Below are positions 36,384-44,734 of a DNA stretch of 64,000 nt, piece after piece (the first letter of the stretch is position 1; every line of letters starts with the position of its first letter). Origin of the DNA: Propionibacteriales bacterium (GTDB lineage Bacteria; Actinomycetota; Actinomycetes; Propionibacteriales; Nocardioidaceae). Location: the NCBI GenBank assembly GCA_009377795.1, contig WHTJ01000004.1:1-64000 (forward strand), written 5' to 3'. Under the pieces are notes generated by a model, which was not told where the DNA came from, made no database searches, and saw nothing but the letters and a program-made list of their open reading frames with translations. A program made the translations under genes and the position numbers.

Positions 36384-36433
36384 TCGCGCCGAGATTGCAC
36401 ATCTGGTCGACCAGATGTGCAATCTCGGCGCGA
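36384..36433. repeat. Perfect 50-bp palindrome, family 1
   Basis: TCGCGCCGAGATTGCACATC followed by TGGTCGACCA and the exact reverse complement of the first 20 bases: 25-bp arms with no mismatch and no loop. It lies 1 bp after the radical-SAM stop and 28 bp before the SAM hydrolase gene. Perfection implies recent copying or ongoing correction. No T-run follows. Confidence 0.95.
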
Positions 36434-36448
36434 AGGAATGGAGTGACC

Positions 36449-36464
36449 TAGTCTGCCGGGCATG
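36449..36464 (+). promoter_or_regulatory. Candidate leaderless promoter of the SAM hydrolase gene
   Basis: TAGTCT (TANNNT, 36449-36454) ends 7 nt before the ATG at 36462; there is no Shine-Dalgarno sequence. Placed directly behind the perfect palindrome, it would give the gene its own transcript. Inferred. Confidence 0.42.
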
Positions 36465-37274
36465 GCGCCGTACCGCTGCATCGGGTTTCTCACCGACTAC
36501 GGGCTCGAGGACGCGTTCGTGGCGGCCTGCCACGGGGTCATGATCGACATCGCGCCGCGGGCCCGCATCGTCGACATCACCCACCTGGTCCCGCCACAGG
36601 ACGTCCGGCGGGGCTCGGCGGTGCTGACGAGGGCGGCGCCGTACCTCGCGCCCGCCGTGTTCGTCGCGGTGGTGGACCCCGGGGTCGGCGGCGATCGCAG
36701 GCCGGTGGCGATCGAGGCGGGCGACTCGGTGCTCGTGGGTCCGGACAACGGCCTGCTGATCGATGCCGCCGAGGCGCTCGGCCCGATCACGGCCGCCGTC
36801 TCGTTGGACAACACCGCATGGTTCCGGCAGCCGGTCTCGGCGACGTTCCACGGCCGCGACGTCTTCTGCCCGGTGGCGGCCCATCTGTACGCCGGCCGGC
36901 CGTTCTCGTCCGCGGGTACACCGATCGACCCGGCGACCCTCGTACGCCTGCCCGCACCGCATCTCGTCGTCTCCACCGACTCCGTGGAGACGGAGACGAC
37001 CTACGTCGACCGCTTCGGGAACGTCCAGCTGTCCGCCGGAGCGGATCGTCTGGACGCGCTCGGGTTCACCGACGGCACCGCACTCACGATCGCGGGTCCC
37101 GGCGCGACGGTCACCGCCGTCGCGGGCGGACGGTTCGACTCCGTGGACGTGGGCGGTGTCGTGGTGTACGCCGACTCCGACCGGCGGATCGCGATCGCGG
37201 TCAACCAGGGACGGGCCGACGAACTGCTCGGCGTACGGCCCGGAGCCGTCCTGCGCATCACCCGCGCGCCATAG
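36462..37274 (+). CDS. SAM hydrolase / SAM hydroxide adenosyltransferase (DUF62)
   Basis: 270 residues. The N-terminal motif FLTDYGLEDAFVAACHGVM, then ARIVDITHLVPPQDVRRGSA, VDPGVGGDRRPVAI and GPDNGLL identify the DUF62 family related to fluorinase. Non-halogenating members split SAM to adenosine and methionine with water. The C-terminal domain has YVDRFGNVQLSA. Whether it halogenates cannot be decided by eye; the ordinary hydrolytic form is far more common. ATG at 36462. Its TAG is followed directly by a degenerate family 1 repeat. Confidence 0.9.
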   Translation: MAPYRCIGFLTDYGLEDAFVAACHGVMIDIAPRARIVDITHLVPPQDVRRGSAVLTRAAPYLAPAVFVAVVDPGVGGDRRPVAIEAGDSVLVGPDNGLLIDAAEALGPITAAVSLDNTAWFRQPVSATFHGRDVFCPVAAHLYAGRPFSSAGTPIDPATLVRLPAPHLVVSTDSVETETTYVDRFGNVQLSAGADRLDALGFTDGTALTIAGPGATVTAVAGGRFDSVDVGGVVVYADSDRRIAIAVNQGRADELLGVRPGAVLRITRAP

Positions 37275-37301
37275 TCGCGCCGCCCCCAGATCTCGGCGCG
37301 A
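37274..37301. repeat. Degenerate family 1 repeat (deletion derivative)
   Basis: Only the ends remain: TCGCGCCG (37274-37281) and CTCGGCGCGA (37292-37301), with 10 bp between. It sits on the TAG stop of the SAM hydrolase gene. It can still form an 8-bp hairpin. Confidence 0.65.
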
Positions 37302-37389
37302 AAAGGGCTTGACCGCCAGAGAGGTCGTGTCGGCGCCGGTCGCGACCGCCACCACGAGCCGGTTCACGACGACACCCTCTCATCCCGGT

Positions 37390-37445
37390 CGAGTGTGACG
37401 TTCTCGACGGGACGCGCCGGCGGGTCTGCCGAAAACGTCACGGTC
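37390..37445. repeat. Interspersed palindromic repeat, family 3
   Basis: The left arm GAGTGTGACGTTCTCGACGG and right arm CCGAAAACGTCACGGTC form an imperfect inverted repeat of about 25 bp each side. It lies at the convergent junction between the SAM hydrolase and DCC genes and overlaps the DCC stop by 2 bp. A sister copy lies at 61860-61914. Confidence 0.75.
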
Positions 37446-37821
37446 ACCGCTGGCCGGGCAGGCGGCACGTCGGCGTGCCGCCGGGGAGCCGGTGCCGGTT
37501 GCGGGCGATCAGGCGGTACGCAGGGTCCGCCGCCCGCAACGCGAGCGGCAGTGCGAGCACCCGGCCGATCAGACGCCATACAGGCCCGCCACTGGAGCGC
37601 AGGAACCCGGCGAGCGCCAGCGGGCCGCCCACTGGCCGCTCCCCCGCATCCACCCACTGCACCGACTCCCGACACGCGGTCTCGGTGAGCCCGAGCTCCT
37701 CGAGGTCCAGCCGCTGCCAGGGCTCGACCGCGGCCACCGTCGGCACCCATCTGACGAGCAGCCTCGCGGTCGACGAGCAGAAGGCGCAGTCGCCGTCGTA
37801 CACGAGGACCGGGCGCATCAT
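37444..37821 (-). CDS. DCC-type thiol-disulfide oxidoreductase (DUF393)
   Basis: 125 residues. The family motif DGDCAFCSS (DGxCxxC, residues 9-17) is at the N-terminus, followed by [20 protein letters not shown] and a C-terminal basic tail. DUF393/YuxK-like proteins resemble thioredoxin-fold thiol oxidoreductases; the partner is unknown. The ATG at 37821 overlaps the rlmN stop (ATGATG), so translation follows rlmN. It is the last gene of the rpsB-to-rlmN block. The second ATG one codon later is equally possible. Confidence 0.88.
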   Translation of the reverse strand: MMRPVLVYDGDCAFCSSTARLLVRWVPTVAAVEPWQRLDLEELGLTETACRESVQWVDAGERPVGGPLALAGFLRSSGGPVWRLIGRVLALPLALRAADPAYRLIARNRHRLPGGTPTCRLPGQR

Positions 37822-38966
37822 GCTCCGGTCGCAGCAAGCTGACCGCAGGCGCCGTCGATCTCCCGGCCGCGGGTGTCCCGGACCGTGGTGGGTACGCCGC
37901 GCGCCTCCAGCCGGCGTACGAACTCCCGCTCGTCCTCGGGCCGGGACGCCGTCCACTTCGAGCCCGGCGTCGGGTTCAGCGGGATGAGGTTGACGTGCAC
38001 CCAGCCCCAGTCGCCGTACGACGTGAGCACGTCCGCGAGCAGGTCGGCCCGCCATGCCTGGTCGTTGATGTCCTTGATCAGCGCGTACTCGATGGACACC
38101 CGGCGCCTCGTCCGGTCGGCGTACCTCCAGGCCGCCTCGACCGCCTCGCGCACCCGCCAGCGGGTGTTGATCGGCACCAGTTCGTCGCGCAGGTCGTCGT
38201 CCGGCGCGTGCAGCGAGAGCGCCAGCGTGACCGGCAGGCCCTCACCGGCGAGCTGGTCGATCCGCGGTACGAGCCCGATGGTCGAGACCGTGATGCCCCG
38301 GGCCGACATCCCGAGACCGTGCGGGCTGGGGTCGGTGAGCCGGCGCACGGCGCCCATCACCGCCCGGTAGTTCGCCATCGGCTCGCCCATGCCCATGAAC
38401 ACCACGTTGGAGATCCGGCCGGGGCCGCCGGCGATCTCGCCACGGGACAGCGCGCGGGCGCCGGCGACCACCTGCTCCACGATCTCGGCGGCCGACAGGT
38501 TGCGCTGCAGCCCGCCCTGCCCGGTCGCGCAGAACGGGCACGCCATCCCGCATCCCGCCTGGGACGAGACGCACATGGTGACCCGCCCGGGATAGCGCAT
38601 CAGCACGGACTCGACCAGCGTGCCGTCGAAGAGCCTCCACAGCGTCTTGCGGGTCGTGCCGTCGTCGCACTCGACATCCCTGACGGGGGTCAGCAGCGGC
38701 GGCAGCATCTCCCGCACGAGGTCCTGGCGCAGGGCAAGCGGGACGTCGGTCATCTCGGCCGGATCGTCCACCAGGCGGCCGAAGTAGTGGGTCGACAGCT
38801 GTGTGGCGCGGTACGCCGGCAGGCCCAGACCCTCGACGGCGGCCCTACGGTCCTCGGGCGTGAGGTCGGCCAGGTGGCGGGGCGGGCGCTTGCGTCCCCG
38901 CGGCTCGTCAAACACCAGGGGCAGGGTCGCGCCGGCGCCCGGGCTCGTCATCGCAGCATCAGTCAT
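37818..38966 (-). CDS. rlmN: 23S rRNA / tRNA adenine-C2 methyltransferase
   Basis: 382 residues, radical-SAM enzyme. The cluster motif [14 protein letters not shown] (CX3CX2C) is near residue 145, with SSQAG just before it. GMGEPMANY binds SAM, and the methyl-carrying cysteine lies in GACGQLA near the C-terminus. It methylates A2503 of 23S rRNA and A37 of some tRNAs. ATG at 38966 with GGTGGGG upstream; the frame is open farther upstream to 39539 without homology. Part of the frr-cdsA-rlmN-dxr order, with an accessory insertion before dxr. Confidence 0.96.
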   Translation of the reverse strand: MTDAAMTSPGAGATLPLVFDEPRGRKRPPRHLADLTPEDRRAAVEGLGLPAYRATQLSTHYFGRLVDDPAEMTDVPLALRQDLVREMLPPLLTPVRDVECDDGTTRKTLWRLFDGTLVESVLMRYPGRVTMCVSSQAGCGMACPFCATGQGGLQRNLSAAEIVEQVVAGARALSRGEIAGGPGRISNVVFMGMGEPMANYRAVMGAVRRLTDPSPHGLGMSARGITVSTIGLVPRIDQLAGEGLPVTLALSLHAPDDDLRDELVPINTRWRVREAVEAAWRYADRTRRRVSIEYALIKDINDQAWRADLLADVLTSYGDWGWVHVNLIPLNPTPGSKWTASRPEDEREFVRRLEARGVPTTVRDTRGREIDGACGQLAATGA

Positions 38967-39022
38967 GTCCCCACCAGTCTCCCACGCGCCGAGCGTACGT
39001 CCGGCGGCTCCGGCGGGACGAG

Positions 39023-39874
39023 TCACACCAGCCAGTGCAGGATCATCCAGGTGAACGCGACCGTGAACAACAGCGAGTCCAGCCGGTCCATCAGCCCGCC
39101 GTGGCCGGGCAGCAGCGACGACATGTCCTTGACCCCGAGATCCCGCTTGATCATCGACTCGCCGAGGTCGCCCATGGTGGCGGTGACGACCGTGACCAGA
39201 CCGAGGAGCACGCCGACCCACCACGCGCCGTCCAGCAGCACCGTCACCGCGGCGACTCCGGCCGCCGTACAGAGCACCACTGATCCGGCGACGCCCTCCC
39301 ATGACTTCTTCGGGCTGATCGTGGGCGCCATCGGATGCCGCCCGAACAGCACGCCCGCGGCGTAGCCGCCGATGTCCGAGCACGCGGTGACCACGATGAA
39401 CGTCAGCACCCGCCAGTGCCCGTCGTCCGGGCGCAGCATCAGTACGACGAACGTCGCCAGGAACGGCAGGTAGACCGCCGTGAAGACGGCCGCCGTGACG
39501 TCCCGTACGTAGCCGTGCGCGCCGCCCGGCAGCCGCCACCCGAGGATCGCGACGAAGGTCAGTGCCAGCACGACCATCGCGACCTGCATCCCGCCGAAGT
39601 AGGTGCCCACGATCATTACGGCGCAGCCGACCAGGAGAGGCGGCAACGGAACCCTGATCCGGTTGGTCGAGAGCGCGGTAGCCAGCTCCCAGACGGCCAG
39701 GCCGATGGCCGCCACCACGACGATGAGGAACAGAGCCCGCTCGAAGAACAGCGCGGCCCCGATGAGGGCGAGCAGGACGACGCCCACCGCGATCGCGGCG
39801 GGCAGATCTCGGCCGGCGCGGCCGGACGTCGAACCTGGTTCCTCGTCGGCTGCGTCGGATGGGTCTGACGTCAT
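39023..39874 (-). CDS. cdsA: Phosphatidate cytidylyltransferase
   Basis: 283 residues, about eight transmembrane segments. The C-terminal signature [20 protein letters not shown], followed by [10 protein letters not shown], is diagnostic. [13 protein letters not shown] and [13 protein letters not shown] are also conserved. It makes CDP-diacylglycerol for phospholipid synthesis in the membrane. The acidic N-terminus ([12 protein letters not shown]) is soluble. ATG at 39874, 8 bp after the frr stop codon, with GAGG inside the frr end. Confidence 0.96.
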   Translation of the reverse strand: MTSDPSDAADEEPGSTSGRAGRDLPAAIAVGVVLLALIGAALFFERALFLIVVVAAIGLAVWELATALSTNRIRVPLPPLLVGCAVMIVGTYFGGMQVAMVVLALTFVAILGWRLPGGAHGYVRDVTAAVFTAVYLPFLATFVVLMLRPDDGHWRVLTFIVVTACSDIGGYAAGVLFGRHPMAPTISPKKSWEGVAGSVVLCTAAGVAAVTVLLDGAWWVGVLLGLVTVVTATMGDLGESMIKRDLGVKDMSSLLPGHGGLMDRLDSLLFTVAFTWMILHWLV

Positions 39875-39881
39875 GTGGGCG

Positions 39882-40439
39882 TCAGACCTCAAGAAGCTCG
39901 GATTCCTTATGTTTGAGCAGCTCGTCGATCTCGTCGACATGCTTCTTGGTAAGGCCGTCGAGCCGCTTCTCGGCTCCGATGACGTCGTCCTTGCCGACCT
40001 CGCCGTCGGTCGCCAGCTTCTCCAGCGACTGCTTGGCGTGCCGGCGTACGCTGCGGAGCGCGACCCGGCCATCCTCCGCCTTGCTGCGGGCGAGCTTAGT
40101 GTACTCCTTGCGGCGCTCCTCGGTCAGCTCCGGCATCACGACCCGGATCACGTTGCCGTCGTCGGTGGGGTTGACACCGAGATCGGAGTCCCGGATGGCC
40201 TTCTCGATGGCCGCGCTGGCCTGCTTGTCGTACGGCTGGATGAGCACCGTTCGTGCCTCGGGCGACTGGAACGACGCCAGTTGCTGGATCGGCGTCGGCG
40301 TACCGTAGTAGTCCGCGGTCAGCTTGCTGAACATCGCGGGGTGCGCCCGGCCGGTCCGGATCGCCGCGAACTCCTCTTTGGCGACCTCCACCGTCTTCCT
40401 CATCTTCTGGTCTGCCTCGCGGAGAGTCTCGTCGATCAC
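39882..40439 (-). CDS. frr: Ribosome recycling factor
   Basis: 185 residues, exactly family length. The three-helix bundle is seen in MIDETLREADQKMRKTVEVA, the conserved FAAIRTGRAHPAMFSKL, YYGTPTPIQQLASF and the C-terminal coiled segments RRKEYTKLARSKAEDGRVAL and DEIDELLKHKESELLEV. Together with EF-G it splits the post-termination ribosome. GTG start at 40439. It follows pyrH by 88 bp, the usual order. Confidence 0.97.
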   Translation of the reverse strand: MIDETLREADQKMRKTVEVAKEEFAAIRTGRAHPAMFSKLTADYYGTPTPIQQLASFQSPEARTVLIQPYDKQASAAIEKAIRDSDLGVNPTDDGNVIRVVMPELTEERRKEYTKLARSKAEDGRVALRSVRRHAKQSLEKLATDGEVGKDDVIGAEKRLDGLTKKHVDEIDELLKHKESELLEV

Positions 40440-40527
40440 GCCGGCTCCTCAGTCTCGCTGGCGGCACGCGCCTGACGCGCCGCACCGTGTACGTCGTACG
40501 GCACCAACAACTTAGACCTCTTGGTAT

Positions 40528-41289
40528 CTAAGCATTCTCGGGCCCCACGACGGTGCCGATCTTCTCACCGCGGATAACCCGGGCGATATTCCCCTCGCCC
40601 ATGAGACCGAACATCACGATCGGCAGTCCGTTGTCACGGCACAGGCTGACGGCGGTCGCGTCGGCGACCTTCAGGCCACGGGCGAGGAACTCGTCGTAGC
40701 TGAGGAAGTCGAACTTCACCGCCTGCGGGTTGGTGTTCGGGTCGGAGTCGTACGCCCCGTCGGTGCCCTGCTTGCCCAGCAGCAGTACGTCCGCTCCGAC
40801 CTCGAGGGCCCGCTGCGCGCCGACCGTGTCGGTGGAGAAGTACGGCATACCCGAGCCCGCGCCGAAGATCACCACGCGCCCCTTCTCCATGTGCCGGATG
40901 GCCCGACGCGGGATGTACGGCTCGGCGACCTGGCCCATCGTGATCGCGGTCTGCACCCGGGTCTCGATCTGGAGCTTCTCCAGGGAGTCCTGCAGAGCCA
41001 GGCAGTTCATCACAGTGCCGAGCATGCCCATGTAGTCGGCCCGGCTGCGGTCCATGCCCCGTTCCTGGAGCTCTGCGCCGCGGAAGAAGTTGCCCCCGCC
41101 CACGACGACCGCCATCTGTACGCCGGTGTCGACCACGTCGCCGATCTGGCGGGCGATGAGGTTCACCACGTCCGGGTCGACGCCGAGCTTGCCGCCGCCG
41201 AACACCTCACCGGACAGCTTGAGCAGGACGCGCCGGAAGGCGGGCGTGGCCTCGGCGGCCGGATCGACGTTGACGTCCACCTGTCCCAC
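40528..41289 (-). CDS. pyrH: Uridylate kinase
   Basis: 253 residues of the amino acid kinase fold: [16 protein letters not shown], then [48 protein letters not shown]-like [16 protein letters not shown] and [16 protein letters not shown]. It phosphorylates UMP to UDP as a hexamer. GTG start at 41289. The N-terminal extension ([16 protein letters not shown]) is short. It lies 60 bp downstream of tsf. Confidence 0.97.
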   Translation of the reverse strand: MGQVDVNVDPAAEATPAFRRVLLKLSGEVFGGGKLGVDPDVVNLIARQIGDVVDTGVQMAVVVGGGNFFRGAELQERGMDRSRADYMGMLGTVMNCLALQDSLEKLQIETRVQTAITMGQVAEPYIPRRAIRHMEKGRVVIFGAGSGMPYFSTDTVGAQRALEVGADVLLLGKQGTDGAYDSDPNTNPQAVKFDFLSYDEFLARGLKVADATAVSLCRDNGLPIVMFGLMGEGNIARVIRGEKIGTVVGPENA

Positions 41290-41349
41290 GGATCCGGCCT
41301 CCTCGTACTCGAACCTGCTCGCGTACCAGCTGTTGCTGGTCAGTCTGCC

Positions 41350-42171
41350 TCAGGCGGGTCCCACTTCGAAACGCGCGAAACGGGTGACGGTGACGCCGGC
41401 CTCGTCGAGAACGGCCCGCACGGTCTGCTTCTGGACCTGCACCGAGGCCTGCTCGAGAAGCACGGTCTCCTTGAAGAAACCGTTGACCCGGCCCTCGACG
41501 ATCTTCGGCAGCGCCTGCTCCGGCTTACCCTCCTCGCGTGCCGTCTCCTCCGCGATCTCCCGCTCCTTCGCGACGACCTCCTCCGGGACGTCCTCCCTGG
41601 TGAGGTACCGCGGGCGCATGGCCGCGATCTGCATCGCGATGCCACGGGCCGCCTCGAGGTTGTCGCCGGAGTACTCCACGAGCACGCCGACCGAGGGCGG
41701 CAGGTCGCTGGCCTTGCGATGGAGGTACGACGCCACCTGGCCGTCGAACACGGCGACCTGGCCCAGCTCGAGCTTCTCGCCGATCACGGCCGCCAGGTCT
41801 GCGATGGTCTGCTCGACGTCCTTGCCGCCGGCCAGCTCGACCCGCTTCAGCTCCTCGACGTCGGCTGGCCTCGCCCGGTCGGCGGCCTCCGCGACCTGGC
41901 CGGCCAGCTCCACGAACTGCTCGCTCTTGGCCACGAAGTCGGTCTCGCAGTTCAGCTGGACCAGCGCGTTGCCGGAGACGGCGACGAGGCCGGCGGCCGC
42001 GGTGCGCTCGGCACCTCGCTTGGCGACCTTGGCCGCACCCTTCACGCGCAGGATCTCACCGGCGCGTTCCATGTCACCGTCGGCCTCGGTGAGAGCGTTC
42101 TTGCAGTCCATCATGCCCGCGCCGGTCTGGTCGCGCAGCCTCTTGACGTCCGCAGCGGAGAAGTTCGCCAT
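41350..42171 (-). CDS. tsf: Translation elongation factor Ts
   Basis: 273 residues. The N-terminal UBA-like module [20 protein letters not shown], then [19 protein letters not shown], matches the family, followed by the core domain with [13 protein letters not shown] and [20 protein letters not shown]. It exchanges GDP for GTP on EF-Tu. ATG at 42171; the frame is open upstream to 42270 but the extra residues are not family-like. It follows rpsB in the standard order; the intergenic gap is 140 bp. Confidence 0.97.
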   Translation of the reverse strand: MANFSAADVKRLRDQTGAGMMDCKNALTEADGDMERAGEILRVKGAAKVAKRGAERTAAAGLVAVSGNALVQLNCETDFVAKSEQFVELAGQVAEAADRARPADVEELKRVELAGGKDVEQTIADLAAVIGEKLELGQVAVFDGQVASYLHRKASDLPPSVGVLVEYSGDNLEAARGIAMQIAAMRPRYLTREDVPEEVVAKEREIAEETAREEGKPEQALPKIVEGRVNGFFKETVLLEQASVQVQKQTVRAVLDEAGVTVTRFARFEVGPA

Positions 42172-42311
42172 GAGCTTGATCTTTCGTGTCGTCGTGCCCG
42201 GCCGGTCGCCGGGATTCGTTCGTGAGGGCCAGCCCCGCGTGGGTCTCACGAGACTGCGTCCCCGGACCATCCGGGGTCCCGTGAGGCGCCCGGGATCGTC
42301 GTACTTGTCGG

Positions 42312-43412
42312 TCAGGGTTTCTCAGGTGCCGGCTCCGCGGCCGCGTCGGTCGCCGGCTCCGTCGGCGTAGCGTCGGCGGACGGCGTACCGGCCTGGTCAG
42401 CCGCGGCCGGGGCGCCCGGCTGGGCCGACGCGCCCGTGTCGGCCGTCGGTGCGTCCGAAGCCGCCGGGCTGGCCGACGCGTCCGTGTCGGCCGTCGGCGC
42501 GGCCACCGTCTCCGAGGCTGTCGGGCTGGTCGGAGCGTCCGAAGCCGCCGGGCTGGCCTGTGCCTCCGCGGCCACCTCGGCCACCGGAGCTCCCGCCTCG
42601 GCCTTCGCCTCCGCGGCCGCCTCGTCGGCCTCGCTCCGGGTGAGCAGCTCGCGCTCCCACTCGGCGAGCGGCTCCTCGGCACCCAGCTCGGCGCCCGCGG
42701 GCTCGTCGCCGGTCTTCGCACCGGAGCGGGCCATCAGGCCCTCGGCTACCCCATCGGCAACGACCCGGGTCAACAGGGTCACGGCGCGAATGGCGTCGTC
42801 GTTGCCCGGGATCGGGTAGTCGACCTCGTCCGGGTCGCAGTTGGTGTCCAGGATCGCGATGATCGGGATGCCCAGTTTGCGGGCCTCGTCGACGGCCAGG
42901 TGCTCCTTCTTGGTGTCGATGATCCAGACCGCCGAGGGCGTGCGCGACATGTCACGGATCCCGCCGAGGCTCCGGTCGAGCTTGTCGCGCTCGCGCCTGA
43001 GCTGCAGCAGCTCCTTCTTGGTCTTGCCCGCGCTCGTCGCGTCGTCGAAGTTGATCTCCTCGAGCTCCTTGAGGCGCTGCAGCCGCAGGTGAACGGTCTG
43101 GAAGTTGGTGAGCATGCCGCCCAGCCACCGCTGGTTGACATACGGCATGCCGACCCGGGTGGCCTGCTCGGAGATCGCCTCCTGCGCCTGCTTCTTCGTA
43201 CCGACGAACATCACGGAGCCACCGCCGGCGACGGTCCCCTTGATGAACTCGAAGGCGCGGTCGATGTAGGACAGCGACTGCTGCAGGTCGATGATGTAGA
43301 TACCGTTGCGCTCGGTGAAGATGAAGCGCTTCATTTTCGGGTTCCAGCGGCGGGTCTGGTGACCGAAATGTACGCCGCTCTCCAGCAGCTGTCGCATGGT
43401 GACGACTGCCAT
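42312..43412 (-). CDS. rpsB: 30S ribosomal protein S2 with long acidic C-terminal tail
   Basis: 366 residues, against about 230-290 in most bacteria. The S2 core is complete to about residue 255: [40 protein letters not shown] and [20 protein letters not shown]. The last 110 residues are Ala/Asp/Glu/Thr/Pro-rich and contain related repeats of SPAASDAPT and PTADTDAS. The tail is unlikely to be folded. ATG at 43412 after GGGAG. S2 is essential and often autoregulates rpsB-tsf; here the leader is long and structured (see 43459-43629). Confidence 0.96.
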   Translation of the reverse strand: MAVVTMRQLLESGVHFGHQTRRWNPKMKRFIFTERNGIYIIDLQQSLSYIDRAFEFIKGTVAGGGSVMFVGTKKQAQEAISEQATRVGMPYVNQRWLGGMLTNFQTVHLRLQRLKELEEINFDDATSAGKTKKELLQLRRERDKLDRSLGGIRDMSRTPSAVWIIDTKKEHLAVDEARKLGIPIIAILDTNCDPDEVDYPIPGNDDAIRAVTLLTRVVADGVAEGLMARSGAKTGDEPAGAELGAEEPLAEWERELLTRSEADEAAAEAKAEAGAPVAEVAAEAQASPAASDAPTSPTASETVAAPTADTDASASPAASDAPTADTGASAQPGAPAAADQAGTPSADATPTEPATDAAAEPAPEKP

Positions 43413-43737
43413 CGTCGTACTCCCTGATCTGGCGCCCCACGGGCGCGGTTCGGTTCTTGCTCACACCGGCGGTGTGAGCCCTGACGCCCGGCACGCTGCT
43501 GCCCGCGGGTGGATACCCGCCGGACCGAACTGGCGTGCCCGTGCAGCCGCACGGCTATGCGGGCGTGCGATGTCAACTCGACAGGCGAGTTGCTCGATCG
43601 ATTGTAGAGCACGCGGGGTGGTGAACCAATCCAGGCCGGAGGCCGGGTTCTGTCCACAACCGCGGCTTCACCCGGGCTTTTCCACAGCCGGAGCCGGGAC
43701 GGTTCCCCGCGGCGATACGGCGTCGAAGGATCGGGGC
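43413..43737. other. 325-bp intergenic region between rpsB and the M23 peptidase gene
   Basis: It holds the rpsB promoter and leader. On the minus strand TTGGTT (43629-43624) and TACAAT (43606-43601) are 17 bp apart, a good promoter. The predicted transcript starts near 43593 with the hairpin CAACTCGCCTGTCGAGTTG (43592-43574), followed by a GC-rich hairpin near 43500-43520 and the one at 43459-43479. The peptidase gene has an AAGGA ribosome binding site at its start, but I see no clear promoter for it. Confidence 0.6.
43459..43479 (-). promoter_or_regulatory. Hairpin in the rpsB leader
   Basis: GCTCACACCG-C-CGGTGTGAGC on the minus strand: perfect 10-bp arms around one base, 47 bp before the rpsB ATG. 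It could be an S2-binding or attenuation element. No T-run follows, so it is not a simple terminator. Confidence 0.6.
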
Positions 43738-44702
43738 ATGACTGCAGCGAATCACCTCCTCCGCATCGTGTCGTCGGCGCTGGTCCCCGCGCTGGTCGTG
43801 GTGTCTGGTGCCTCCGCCCCGGCGCTCGCCGACGACACATGGAGTTGGCCGCTGCAGCCGTGCCACCGGTGGCCCGTTCCTTCGATCCCCCATCGGAGCC
43901 GTGGCTCGCGGGCCACCGGGGCGTCGACCTCCGCGGCCGTCCCGGCCAGCCGGTGCTGTCCCCCGCCGCGGGCACGGTGCGCTATGCCGCCGTGCTCGCG
44001 GGGCGGGGTGTCGTCGTGGTCGAGGCCGGCGGGTTGCGGCTCACCTTCGAGCCGGTGGACGCGGTGGTCTCGATCGGAGACGAGGTCCGTGCGGGCGAGG
44101 TGATCGGCCATCTCATGTCCACGCACAGTCACTGCCTGCCGTCGACCTGTCTGCACTGGGGCGTCAAGCGCGGCCAGGCGTATCTCGATCCGTTGCGGTT
44201 CGTGGGTGACGCCGAGATCGTGCTGCTGCCGTTCGGGGACGTCCGGCCGGCCGACGGTTCGTGGGCGGCCCCGGATGCCGAGCTCGACGCCCCGCCGGCC
44301 TCCGGCGGCTGGGTCTCCGGCGTTCCGCCGGGCGGTTCCGGGGCCGCTTCGGTCGCGGTGCAGTTCGCGTTGGGCCAGCTCGGTGATCCGTACGTCTGGG
44401 CCGCCGAGGGCCCGGACACCTGGGACTGCTCCGGCCTGACGATGGCGGCTTGGGGCGCGGCCGGGCGGGCGCTTCCGCACTACAGCGCGGCGCAGTACCT
44501 CGCGACCACCCCGATCGCCCGGGACCAACTGCGGCCAGGGGATCTGGTTTTCTGGGCCGAGTCCGGCGCGCCGCCGGGGATCTACCACGTCGCGCTCTAC
44601 CTCGGCGACGGCCAGGTGGTCCACGCTCCTCGCCCCGGGGAGGTGGTGCGAATCGAGAGCATGACGTCGTGGGACGAGCCGGACTACTTCAGCCGGGTGT
44701 GA
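43738..44702 (+). pseudogene. Secreted M23/NlpC-P60 peptidoglycan hydrolase, frameshifted after the signal peptide
   Basis: The signal peptide (NHLLRIVSSALVPALVVVSG, then ASAPALA) and the first mature residues WSWPLQP are encoded from ATG 43738. The mature enzyme continues in the next frame from about 43860 (PPVARSFDPPSEPW). One missing base near 43858-43860 explains the break. The M23 (LytM) domain has GHRGVDL and STCLHWG; the NlpC/P60 domain has the catalytic DCSGL and YHVALYLG. The intact part (43839-44702, 287 residues) could be translated from ATG 43839 only without export. It sits divergently next to rpsB, the usual place for such a peptidase in actinobacteria. Confidence 0.85.
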
Positions 44703-44734
44703 CCAGCGCCAATTCCCGAGGACCGGGGATGGGG

